64,000 nt of DNA, taken from contig NZ_CP014229.1 of the NCBI RefSeq assembly GCF_001553605.1, positions 834,501 through 898,500 of the forward strand, written 5' to 3'. Positions 55,547-64,000 of this stretch are shown here, piece after piece. This stretch comes from Desulfovibrio fairfieldensis. Lineage in GTDB: Bacteria > Desulfobacterota > Desulfovibrionia > Desulfovibrionales > Desulfovibrionaceae. The translations under genes and the position numbers were made by a program. Positions within the stretch are counted from its first letter, which is position 1. Each line of letters opens with the position of its first letter. Below the pieces are notes generated by a model. It had not been told where the DNA came from and made no database searches. It saw only the letters and a list, made by a program, of their open reading frames with translations.

Positions 55547-56179
55547 TCAGGGCCCGGTGAAGAGGAGGACCACGGCGAGCCCGGCGAAAACCAGCCCGGC
55601 GGCCCTGTGGACCAGAATCTGGCCGCGCTGGGAGCGATTGAACCAGAGGGCCAGGCGGCCGCCCAATACGGCCACGGAGAAAAAGACCAGAACGGTAGCC
55701 AGCATGAACAATGTGCCCAGCGTCAGCACCTGCACGACCACCCCGCCCAGTACCGGATTGCAGAACTGGGGCAGAAAAGCCAGGAAAAAGAGGGTGACCT
55801 TGGGATTGGTCACATTCATCACGATGCCGCGCCGATACAGGGCGGCATAACCGGGAAAGGCGGCCCCTCCGCCCGGGGTATGGGCCAGCAAGGCCCCTGC
55901 CCGGAAGGACATCCAGGCCAGATACAGCAGATAGGCCGCGCCCGCGCATTTCAGAATGGTGAAGGCCAGGGGCGAGGTCTGAAAGATGGCCGCCACGCCC
56001 AGGGCCACCGCCGTGGTATGCACGCACAGGCCGGTCACCAGGCCCAGAGTGGTTACCAGACCCGCGCGCACGCCGTAAACGGCGGACTGGGTGAGCACGA
56101 AAATATTGTCCGGGCCGGGCGCGATGCCCAGCAGAAGGGAGGCTGCGAAAAAGGTCAGCAAAACCTCGGGGCTCAACAC
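55547..56179 (-). CDS. LysE/RhtB family exporter
   Basis: 210 residues with six hydrophobic helices. The family start SLLLGIAPGPDNIFVLTQSA and ALGVAAIFQTSPLAFTILKCAGAAYLLYLAW are clear. Such proteins export amino acids or related metabolites; the substrate cannot be told. The start overlaps the GIY-YIG gene by 7 nt. Confidence 0.9.
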   Translation of the reverse strand: MLSPEVLLTFFAASLLLGIAPGPDNIFVLTQSAVYGVRAGLVTTLGLVTGLCVHTTAVALGVAAIFQTSPLAFTILKCAGAAYLLYLAWMSFRAGALLAHTPGGGAAFPGYAALYRRGIVMNVTNPKVTLFFLAFLPQFCNPVLGGVVVQVLTLGTLFMLATVLVFFSVAVLGGRLALWFNRSQRGQILVHRAAGLVFAGLAVVLLFTGP

Positions 56180-56493
56180 GGCGCAACGACTCCCTGTTGC
56201 AGAAAAAGGATTTTTTCAGCGCGGGGCCGGGCCTTGACCGCGCATTCCAACCGCAAGGCCGCGCTCTTGTGGGCACAGACGCGGCTCGCCAGCAGGCGCA
56301 CGGGCCGTCGTCCGCTGGTGTAGCGTGCCCCGCCGGGCGCAAGCCCGTTGTGCTGGGCCAGCCGCCGCGCGAGATCCGTGGTGACGCCGCAGTACAGGGT
56401 GCCGTCGGCGCATTCCAGCAGATAGACGTGCCAGTGGGTCGCGGCCCCGCCGGTGCGGGCGGGACGCGCCGAAACGCGTATGTCTTGTGTCAT
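56173..56493 (-). CDS. GIY-YIG domain protein (YhbQ/UPF0213 type)
   Basis: 106 residues. HVYLLECADGTLYCGVTTDLARRLAQHN is the GIY-YIG core with the catalytic Tyr and Arg; YTSGRRPVRLL follows. Small stand-alone members are annotated as putative endonucleases of unknown role. Probably one transcript with the LysE exporter. Confidence 0.85.
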   Translation of the reverse strand: MTQDIRVSARPARTGGAATHWHVYLLECADGTLYCGVTTDLARRLAQHNGLAPGGARYTSGRRPVRLLASRVCAHKSAALRLECAVKARPRAEKILFLQQGVVAPC

Positions 56494-56542
56494 GCGGATC
56501 CGGACATAGGCCGGGAAAACCGGCGCGCTTGTTTATGCCAGA

Positions 56543-56562
56543 GTATTTCAACATTCAAATAC
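56543..56562. repeat. GTATTT/AAATAC hairpin next to repeat copy 2
   Basis: GTATTT (56543-56548) and AAATAC (56557-56562) around CAACATTC, similar in layout to the TTTCAAC elements elsewhere. Confidence 0.4.
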
Positions 56563-56578
56563 GCTGGGGACTGTTTTC

Positions 56579-56691
56579 ATTAGGATTTTCGTTCTCTGCC
56601 AGGGAAGACGAGTCCCGAGCGGCGGGAGTATATGCAAACCCGACCTTCGCACGGGACGATCCTGACGCAGGCAGAGGGCGAAAGGACAATT
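56579..56691. repeat. Long imperfect hairpin repeat, copy 2
   Basis: Ends TTTTCGTTCTCTGCC (56586-56600) and GGCAGAGGGCGAAAGG (56670-56685) pair; the core carries TTCGCACGGGACGATCCTG and GACTCGTC-like dyads. Homologous to 52465-52562. It fills most of the gap between the GIY-YIG gene and the hypothetical membrane protein gene. Confidence 0.6.
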
Positions 56692-56703
56692 TAGAAACAG
56701 GCC

Positions 56704-57228
56704 CTAGTCAAAGCCTCCGGCAAGCCAGGCGGTCAGCAGAAAACAGACCAGCCAGTTGCCGATGCGCCAGGGCCAGGGGTTGGGTTCGCGGCCCTGCATC
56801 AGCAGGCGCATGTCGCGCATGCTGCCCGCCACGCTGCCCACAATGTGAAAAAACACAAAGCCGATGCCCGCCAGCAGGCCGAACTGGGCCAGACAGACCA
56901 GAAAAAGGGCAAACGTGATGCAGGGCGCGAGGCAGGCGTTCTGCTCCATGCGCCCGCTGGTCCAGATATGGCCGAAGCGCAGGCCGCCGGGGCCGAAGCC
57001 GCGCCGGAATTCCGCGCCGCCGAAACCGCGCCCGCTGTGTCGGTCCTGATCGCCGAATGCGCCGGCATGGCCGTTGCGGCGGTCATGTTCCTGTCCCGGC
57101 TCCAGTACTTCGGCGTCCAGAACCCGGCGCTGCTCATTGTTTCCGGATGTCCCGGACGCGCCGGAAATTCGCTCCGGCAGGTTGGCGCCGTTGTGCTGTT
57201 CATGCGGATTGCTGGGGGAAGGGGTCAT
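56704..57228 (-). CDS. Hypothetical protein with two C-terminal membrane helices
   Basis: 174 residues. The first 95 are polar, Gly/Arg/Glu-rich and probably disordered; two hydrophobic helices follow (CLAPCITFALFLVCLAQFGLL and WLVCFLLTAWLAGG) separated by a loop with MRDMRLLMQG. GGAGAGGC lies before the ATG at 57228. No family recognised; the helices look real, but the long low-complexity N-terminus lowers confidence in the start. Confidence 0.55.
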   Translation of the reverse strand: MTPSPSNPHEQHNGANLPERISGASGTSGNNEQRRVLDAEVLEPGQEHDRRNGHAGAFGDQDRHSGRGFGGAEFRRGFGPGGLRFGHIWTSGRMEQNACLAPCITFALFLVCLAQFGLLAGIGFVFFHIVGSVAGSMRDMRLLMQGREPNPWPWRIGNWLVCFLLTAWLAGGFD

Positions 57229-57419
57229 GCCTCTCCTCCTGGGCGGTACGGGCGGCAGGGCGCCTGGCCGCTGAAAAATGAAAAAACGTCGTTCATGTTC
57301 CGGTTGTGCCTTGTGCTGGGGCCAGCGTCAAGTGCGGCTTGCCTTTGGCAGGGCTCGGCTGTATCGTCATTCCCCATAAAAACCGGCCCGCCGGGGCTGG
57401 AAGCGTGAAGGAGAAAATC

Positions 57420-58103
57420 ATGAAAAAATATTGTCTGGCGGCCCTGCTGGCCGCTGTATTGAGTTTCGCCTGCGGCGCGACGAGCCTGGTCCAGGCCGCG
57501 CCCGCCGCCACTTCAGCGGCAACGGACAAAATTCTGCAGGAGGCTTGGACGGCCTACAATATCGGTGAGTACAAAAAGACCCTGCGTCTGATTCAGCCCT
57601 TGGCCGGGGACGGCAATCCCCGTGCCCAGGTGATGCTGGGCCGCTGCTACGAAAACGGCCTGGGCGTGCCGCAGGACCTGGCCGTGGCCGCCCAATGGTA
57701 TCAGCTGGCCGCCGAGCAGAACTACAGCGAAGCCCAGGTGCTGCTGGCCTATTGTTATGAAGTGGGCGCCGGGGTGCCCAAGGATCCCAGGGCCGTGGTG
57801 ACCCTGATGACCCGCGCGGCCAATTCGGGCAATGCCGAGGCCCAGTTCAATCTGGCCCTCTATTACAGCCAGGGCATGTATCAGACCGCCAAGGACCAGA
57901 AGGAAAGTTTCCGCTGGGCCAAGCTGGCCGCCGACCAGGGGTATGCCCAGGCCGAGCGTTTCGTGGGCGCCTGCTATGAATACGGCATCGGCGTGCCCGC
58001 CAACCCGGCGGAAGCCGCGCTCTGGTACAACAGGGCCGCCGCGCAGGGCCTTGCCAAGGACGGAAATGTGTTCAACCGGGTGCGCGAATATCCCATGCCG
58101 TAA
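57420..58103 (+). CDS. Secreted Sel1-repeat protein
   Basis: 227 residues. A signal peptide (MKKYCLAALLAAVLSFACG...VQAAP) is followed by four or five Sel1-like repeats, seen as AQVMLGRCYENGLGVPQDLAVAAQWYQLAAEQ and similar copies near residues 70-215. Such repeats form a helical solenoid for protein-protein contacts, here in the periplasm. GAAGGAG lies before the ATG at 57420. Confidence 0.85.
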   Translation: MKKYCLAALLAAVLSFACGATSLVQAAPAATSAATDKILQEAWTAYNIGEYKKTLRLIQPLAGDGNPRAQVMLGRCYENGLGVPQDLAVAAQWYQLAAEQNYSEAQVLLAYCYEVGAGVPKDPRAVVTLMTRAANSGNAEAQFNLALYYSQGMYQTAKDQKESFRWAKLAADQGYAQAERFVGACYEYGIGVPANPAEAALWYNRAAAQGLAKDGNVFNRVREYPMP

Positions 58104-58108
58104 CGCTC

Positions 58109-58152
58109 TTATGCTTGTATCCGGCCACAAACGTGGCCGGATACAAGCATAA
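58109..58152. terminator. Perfect 20-bp-stem hairpin before the sigma-54 activator gene
   Basis: Arms of 20 nt (58109-58128 and 58133-58152, the latter GTGGCCGGATACAAGCATAA) around AAAC, with no mismatch. No T-run follows, so termination is uncertain. The start codon of the next gene lies 8 nt beyond the right arm and no Shine-Dalgarno is seen between. Confidence 0.7.
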
Positions 58153-58160
58153 CGTGCGCT

Positions 58161-59546
<1,386 letters not shown>

Positions 59547-59570
59547 CAATTCCTCTCTTTCCTGCCCCCG

Positions 59571-59610
59571 CGCCCCGTCCCGGCTTTTCCCGGCGGCGGG
59601 GCGTTGCTGT
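59571..59610 (+). terminator. Possible terminator of the activator gene
   Basis: CGCCCCG/CGGGGCG arms (59571-59577 and 59597-59603) with an inner CCGG dyad, followed by TTGCTGTTT. Moderate only. Confidence 0.4.
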
Positions 59611-59713
59611 TTCCCGCACTTCCTCTTCTTCCTTTCCGCATTTTTCCCCGACTGTCCGCGTCAGCCGGTCACACAGTGTGTTTCTTCCTTTATTTGTGAT
59701 TTTTATACGTTGT

Positions 59714-59764
59714 ATGTCTAACTTTTTAGACATGATTTGTACAATAGTCTCAAAAAATAGACAT
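59714..59764 (+). promoter_or_regulatory. Two candidate activator-binding sites (UAS)
   Basis: ATGTCTA-6-TAGACAT at 59714-59733 is a perfect dyad. A second copy at 59745-59764 keeps TAGACAT and the 6-bp spacer, with a weaker left half TAGTCTC. Their centres are 31 bp apart, close to three helical turns, and 95-150 bp upstream of the -24 element, which fits sites for the adjacent sigma-54 activator. Confidence 0.6.
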
Positions 59765-59858
59765 ATATACACGATTATGTATAAAAATTATTTATTGAAT
59801 AGTATTATAACAATTTAATTTTACATTATTATTTATCAAAAACGGCATCAAATATGCT

Positions 59859-59875
59859 TTGGTACATGCATTGCT
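59859..59875 (+). promoter_or_regulatory. Sigma-54 (-24/-12) promoter of the transporter operon
   Basis: TTGGTACATGCATTGCT agrees with the consensus YTGGCACGRNNNTTGCW at every position of the -24 GG and -12 GC cores, with correct spacing; the mismatches are C to T, G to A and R to T. Transcription would start near 59886, leaving a leader of about 60 nt. Confidence 0.75.
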
Positions 59876-59946
59876 ATAAAAATCACAATTGAAAGGCGTA
59901 AGGGCTTGGAGCGTACTGCAGTGCCCCTAACTTTGAGAGGTGAGAT

Positions 59947-61425
59947 ATGGCAAGGCTGAACAGCGCATTGGGAGACAATAAAAGGAATGCCGCAATTTTC
60001 TTTCTGGCTCTGGCGGTCATGGCGGTGATCATCGCGCTGCCGACGCCGGAGCCGTTTTACAAGGGCACGGAAGCGATTTCCCTCACGGCCGACGGCAAGA
60101 TCGTCATGGCGGTGCTCTGTTTCGCGGTGATTCTATGGATGACGGAGGCCATTCCCTTTCCGGCCACCTCGCTCTGTCTTCTCGTTTTTCTGCACATTCT
60201 GGGTGTGGAGAATTTTAAAAATCTGGTCAAGCTCGGCTTCGGCAACAATGTGCTGCTCTTCCTGATGGGGGCCATGGGCCTGTCCGCCGCCATGACCTCT
60301 TCGGGACTGGCGCGCCGCTTCATGCTCTGGATGTTGACCAAAGTGGGCCGGCGTACGGACCATATCGTTCTGGCCTTTATTGCCATAGGCGCGCTGCTTT
60401 CCATGTGGGTGACGGATATGGCGGTGGCGGCCATGCTGCTGCCTCTGGGCGTGAGCATCCTAAAGAACAGCGGCTGCAAGCCGCTGGAGAGCAATTTCGG
60501 GCGCGCGCTGATGATCGGCATTGTCTACGGCGCGCTGATCGGCGGCACGGCCACGCCCGCGGGCTGCGGGCCTAATGTGATCGCCATGCAGTATGTGCGG
60601 GACATCGCCCACCTGGACGTGACCTTTGCCCAGTGGATGATCGTGGGCGTGCCCGGCGCCATGCTCATGGTGCCGTTGGGCTGGTTCTGCCTGATGAAGT
60701 TTTTCCCGCCCGAATTCCGTGAAATCCCCACCAGTCTCGACAGTATCCGTAGCGAACTTCAAGGGCTCGGCGGCCTGGGCGGCAAGGAAATCCGCACGCT
60801 GGTCGTCTTCTGCACCATGGTTGTCCTGTGGCTGTTCGGTTCATACCTGACGCCGCTGCTCGGCTTCAAGCTGCCGGAAGCCTTTGTGGCCCTGTTGGGC
60901 TTTGTGCTGCTGTTTCTGCCCGGCCTCAGGGTCTTCGACAACTGGAAAGAAGCCTCCAACTCCATTGACTGGGGCGGGTTGGTGCTCATCGCCGGCGGCA
61001 TTTCGGCGGGCATGCTTCTGGCCAGCACGGGCGCGGCCCGCTGGGTGGCCTGGGGCCTGCTTTCCGATGTGGGCGGCTTCCATCCGGTGCTGCGGGTGCT
61101 CGCCGTCATCGCCCTGGTGGAAGGACTCAAGATCTTCTTTTCCAGCAACAGCGTCACCGGAGCCGTGGTCATGCCGCTGATTATTTCCCTGGGCATGGAC
61201 ATCGGCATGAACCCGTGGGTGCTGGCCGGTCCGGCAGGCATCGCCCAGAGTATGGCATTCATTATGGTCACCTCTTCCCCGACCAACGTGATTCCCTATT
61301 CCGCAGGCTATTTCAAGATAGCGGAATATGCCAAATGCGGCGTCGTCATGACCGTCATCGCCATCTTGTGCGTGACCTTCTCGGTGGCCGTATTCGGGAG
61401 TTTGGCCGGTATGAACATCTGGTAA
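59947..61425 (+). CDS. DASS (SLC13) family anion symporter
   Basis: 492 residues with twelve or so hydrophobic segments. The family blocks MTEAIPFPATSL, SMWVTDMAVAAMLLPLG and VTSSPTNVIPYSAGYF are present; the SNT-type motif of the sodium site appears here as TDMA and SPTN. Members carry sulfate, di- or tricarboxylates and related anions with sodium. GAGAGGTGAG lies before the ATG. It is the first gene after the sigma-54 promoter, so it should bring in the substrate of the enzymes behind it. Confidence 0.88.
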   Translation: MARLNSALGDNKRNAAIFFLALAVMAVIIALPTPEPFYKGTEAISLTADGKIVMAVLCFAVILWMTEAIPFPATSLCLLVFLHILGVENFKNLVKLGFGNNVLLFLMGAMGLSAAMTSSGLARRFMLWMLTKVGRRTDHIVLAFIAIGALLSMWVTDMAVAAMLLPLGVSILKNSGCKPLESNFGRALMIGIVYGALIGGTATPAGCGPNVIAMQYVRDIAHLDVTFAQWMIVGVPGAMLMVPLGWFCLMKFFPPEFREIPTSLDSIRSELQGLGGLGGKEIRTLVVFCTMVVLWLFGSYLTPLLGFKLPEAFVALLGFVLLFLPGLRVFDNWKEASNSIDWGGLVLIAGGISAGMLLASTGAARWVAWGLLSDVGGFHPVLRVLAVIALVEGLKIFFSSNSVTGAVVMPLIISLGMDIGMNPWVLAGPAGIAQSMAFIMVTSSPTNVIPYSAGYFKIAEYAKCGVVMTVIAILCVTFSVAVFGSLAGMNIW

Positions 61426-61480
61426 GCCCGGCAGTTCCGTGAATTGCCGCCCCAATAAATCTTTTACCCGGGAGGATCGC

Positions 61481-62875
61481 ATGAAGACAGTCGCAGAGCA
61501 GATGGAACTGGCCCGCAGGGCTCAGGAGGCCGTGGCCGAATATACGCAGGAGCAGATCGACGAGGTCTGCCTGGCCGTCGGCTGGGAAGCGTACCGTGAC
61601 GAGAACATCGCCAGACTGGCCCGCATGGCGGTGGAAGAAACCGGCTTCGGCAACGTGGAAAGCAAGATCCTCAAGCACAAGCGCAAGGTCGGCGGCGTCA
61701 TGCACGACATCAAAGGCGCGGTGAGCGTGGGGCTTATGGAGCGGGACGAAGCCAGCGGCATCTCGAAATACGCCAAGCCCGTGGGCGTGGTCTGCGCCAT
61801 TCTGCCGGCCACCAACCCCACGGCCACCTGCGGCGGCAAGGCCGTGGGCATCCTCAAGGGGCGCAACGCGGTCATCTTCAAGGCCAGTTCCCGCGCGTTC
61901 CAATGCACGGCGGAAACAGTCAGGATGATGCGCAAAGGCCTCAAAAAAGTGGGCGCTCCCGAGGATCTGATCCAGATTCTGGAGGATTCCGGCCGCGACG
62001 GCATCGCGGAACTGATGAAAGTCTCGGATCTGGTGGTGGCCACAGGCAGCGGGGCCGTGGTGCGGGCGGCTTATTCCAGCGGCACCCCGGCTTACGGCGT
62101 GGGCCAGGGCAACGCGGTGGCCATTGTGGCCGAGGACGCGGATCTTGTGGAAGCCGCAGAAATGATCTGTGCCAGCAAATTCTTTGACTACGCCACGTCC
62201 TGCTCCTCCGAAAATGCGGTCATTGCCGTGGCGGACGTCTACGAGCGGTTCATGGAGGAAATGCCGGCCCACGGCTGCCACCTGGTGAGCGGCGCGGACC
62301 GGGAAACACTCCGGAACCATATGTGGAAGGTCAATGCCAAGGGCAAGTTGGCCCTCAACCCGGGCGTCATTGCCAAGTCCGCCCAGGTCATTGCCGACGG
62401 CGCGGGCATCAGTATCCCCGACGGCACGGATATTCTGCTGGTGGAAGGCCGGGAGCCCATTGCCGACGACAAGTTCCACGACGAGAAAATCTCGCCGGTG
62501 CTCACCATCTACAAGGCCGCTGACTTCCAGGACGCCTACCGCATTCTCACGGAATTGACCAGCAGGGTGGGGCGCGGCCATTCCTGCGGCATTCATACCT
62601 GGAGGCGGGATTACATCGACTATCTCGGCACGCACATGAAAACCTCGCGGGTGACCGTGCGCCAGCCCATGAGCGCGGGCAACGGCGGGCATCCCTTCAA
62701 CCGCATGCCGTCCACGGCCACGCTGGGCTGCGGCACCTGGGGCGGCAACATCACCACGGAAAACGTCCACTGGAAGCAGTTTATCAATGTGACCTGGGTC
62801 AATGAGCCGGTATCTCCCTGGGGATTCATGGACGAGGAAATGTGGGGCGAATTCTGGAAGAAGCACGGCAAATAA
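61481..62875 (+). CDS. CoA-acylating aldehyde dehydrogenase (sulfoacetaldehyde dehydrogenase-like)
   Basis: 464 residues of the EutE/AdhE/SauS family, which interconvert an acyl-CoA and an aldehyde with NAD(P)H. The catalytic Cys241 lies in TSCSSENA, PATNPTATCGG marks the nucleotide site, and QGN at 209-211 plus PTSTATLG-like MPSTATLG follow. Where relatives often have FAPHP after the GRNAVIF strand, this protein has FKASSRA (Lys134, Arg138), which may suit an anionic substrate. GGGAGG lies before the ATG at 61481. Context with an anion transporter and a CoA ligase supports sulfoacetate or another short dianion; succinic semialdehyde is the main alternative. Confidence 0.82.
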   Translation: MKTVAEQMELARRAQEAVAEYTQEQIDEVCLAVGWEAYRDENIARLARMAVEETGFGNVESKILKHKRKVGGVMHDIKGAVSVGLMERDEASGISKYAKPVGVVCAILPATNPTATCGGKAVGILKGRNAVIFKASSRAFQCTAETVRMMRKGLKKVGAPEDLIQILEDSGRDGIAELMKVSDLVVATGSGAVVRAAYSSGTPAYGVGQGNAVAIVAEDADLVEAAEMICASKFFDYATSCSSENAVIAVADVYERFMEEMPAHGCHLVSGADRETLRNHMWKVNAKGKLALNPGVIAKSAQVIADGAGISIPDGTDILLVEGREPIADDKFHDEKISPVLTIYKAADFQDAYRILTELTSRVGRGHSCGIHTWRRDYIDYLGTHMKTSRVTVRQPMSAGNGGHPFNRMPSTATLGCGTWGGNITTENVHWKQFINVTWVNEPVSPWGFMDEEMWGEFWKKHGK

Positions 62876-62917
62876 GCCCGAGCATGCCGGATTGGATTTT
62901 CTGAAAAAGGAGCGGTT

Positions 62918-64000
62918 ATGAATCTTTTTGAATACCAAGCCAAGGAAGCCTTCCGGGAATGCGGCATAACCACGCCCAGGGGAGTGCTTGTACGGTCCGT
63001 GGAAGAACTGGACGCGGCTTTTGCTGAAACGGGTTTTCCCTGCGTGCTCAAATCCCAGGTGTTACGGGGCGGGCGCGGCAAGGCCGGGCTGATCAGGGTG
63101 GCCGGTGATGCGGAAACGGGCAAAAAGGAAGCCGGGGAACTGTTCGCTTCCGGGCACAACGTGCGCATGCTTCTGGTGGAGCAGGCCGTGGATATCGCCC
63201 GCGAAATTTACCTGTCCATGACCGTGGACCCGGTCAGTGGCACGGCGCTGCTCATGGGCTGCGCCGAGGGCGGCGTGGATATCGAAAGCCTTGCCGCCAC
63301 GCAGCCGGAAAAGATCGTCCGCGTGCATGTGGACATGGCCGAGGGGCTCGGCGGTTATCATGTGAACAATCTGATCTACGGCATGGGGCTTTCAGGCGAG
63401 GAAGCCAAACAGGTCGGCGCGGCGGCGCGCGGTCTGTACAAGGTTTTTCGCGCCCGTGACGCCCAACTGGCCGAAATCAATCCGCTCTTCATCACCAAGG
63501 ACGGACAGGCCGTGGCCGGGGACGGCAAATTGATCATCGACGATAATTCCCTGTCCCGGCAGCCGCGTTATCCCCTGAGCCGCGATTATTTCGATTCGGA
63601 CGTGGAGTTCGAGGCGGCCCAAGAAGGTATCCCCTATCTGCGCTTCGAAGGCGACATTGCGCTGATGTGCGCTGGTTCCGGCCTGACAACCACGGTTTTC
63701 GACCTTATCCACGACGCGGGCGGCAGCGTGGCCACTTATGTGGACTTCGGCGGGGCCAACTACACACGGGCCGTGCGGGCCATGGAGCTCTGCCTTGAAA
63801 CGCCCAGCAAGGTGATTCTGGTGGTCACCTTCGGCACCATCGCGCGGGCCGACGTCATGGCCGAGGGCGTGGTGGAGGCCATCAAAAAGCTGCATCCCAA
63901 GGTGCCCGTGGTGCTGCGCATTCGCGGCACCAATGAGGCGGAGGCGTTTGAAACCCTGAAACAGGCCGGTCTCGCCAATCTGTACGATACTGAGGAAGCC
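62918..64000 (+). CDS. ADP-forming acyl-CoA ligase beta subunit (SucC-like), 3' end outside the window
   Basis: 361 codons are visible, no stop. ATP-grasp subunit starting MNLFEYQAKEAFRECGI with AAAGGAG before the ATG. ATP-grasp residues GGRGKAG and AEINPLF are kept, but substrate/CoA-side loops differ from succinyl-CoA synthetase: DVGGGAT is DFGGANYT, NIFGGIVRCD is VTFGTIARAD and VRLEGNN is LRIRGTN. This suggests a carboxylate other than succinate. A partner alpha subunit (SucD-like) is expected just to the right. In the operon it would activate the imported anion to its CoA thioester. Confidence 0.85.
   Translation, partial: MNLFEYQAKEAFRECGITTPRGVLVRSVEELDAAFAETGFPCVLKSQVLRGGRGKAGLIRVAGDAETGKKEAGELFASGHNVRMLLVEQAVDIAREIYLSMTVDPVSGTALLMGCAEGGVDIESLAATQPEKIVRVHVDMAEGLGGYHVNNLIYGMGLSGEEAKQVGAAARGLYKVFRARDAQLAEINPLFITKDGQAVAGDGKLIIDDNSLSRQPRYPLSRDYFDSDVEFEAAQEGIPYLRFEGDIALMCAGSGLTTTVFDLIHDAGGSVATYVDFGGANYTRAVRAMELCLETPSKVILVVTFGTIARADVMAEGVVEAIKKLHPKVPVVLRIRGTNEAEAFETLKQAGLANLYDTEEA

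Overview
The window looks like chromosomal DNA of a GC-rich anaerobic deltaproteobacterium, most likely a Desulfovibrio or close relative. This is inferred from the mix of a HdrD/DsrK/TmcB-type membrane redox module, a YeiH-type sulfate-exporter homologue, a Hya-type NiFe hydrogenase and Desulfovibrio-like housekeeping proteins. No rRNA gene, phage or insertion sequence is visible, and the only clear sign of decay is a frameshifted helicase remnant at the left edge. 

Left third (1-18.5 kb), anaerobic energy metabolism: a tetrathionate reductase operon ttrBCA (527-5509) with a P-loop ATPase behind it; a YeiH-family transporter with a 56-residue membrane partner; a complete hyaABCD hydrogenase operon (13056 to 8726, minus strand) whose small subunit carries all six cysteines of the oxygen-tolerant [4Fe-3S] type; a DUF305 protein; a two-gene cytochrome b / iron-sulfur module resembling TmcCB; and an MgtC/SapB protein. 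Hydrogenase, Tmc-like module and Ttr are all membrane complexes that could meet at the menaquinone pool, so hydrogen-driven tetrathionate reduction is a reasonable inference. 

Middle (18.5-40.3 kb), information processing and motility: rpoC, rpoB, rplL, rplJ, rplA, rplK, nusG, secE, tRNA-Trp, rpmG, tuf, tRNA-Gly, tRNA-Tyr and tRNA-Thr, all on the minus strand in the classical order. An L10 leader RNA precedes rplJ, and a strong terminator plus a candidate promoter separate rplL from rpoB. Then come prmC, lon, radC, and the fliW-csrA-flagellin group with a long flagellin leader. 

Right-centre (40.5-57.2 kb), biosynthesis and replication on the minus strand: an XRE regulator (plus strand), holA-leuS-nusB-ribH-ribE-ribD-dCMP deaminase, then glyA-fabF-acpP-fabG-fabH-plsX-rpmF-yceD, a LysE exporter, a GIY-YIG protein and a hypothetical membrane protein. 

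Right end (57.4-64 kb), plus strand: a secreted Sel1-repeat protein, then the most distinctive locus. A PAS-domain sigma-54 activator is followed by an AT-rich control region with two activator-site-like palindromes three helical turns apart and a near-consensus -24/-12 promoter, then a DASS-type anion transporter, a CoA-acylating aldehyde dehydrogenase and an ADP-forming acyl-CoA ligase beta subunit that runs off the window. Read together, this looks like a dedicated route that imports an organic anion, activates it with CoA and reduces it to an aldehyde. Sulfoacetate is the favoured but unproven substrate. 

Several families of palindromic intergenic repeats recur through the window and are listed separately.
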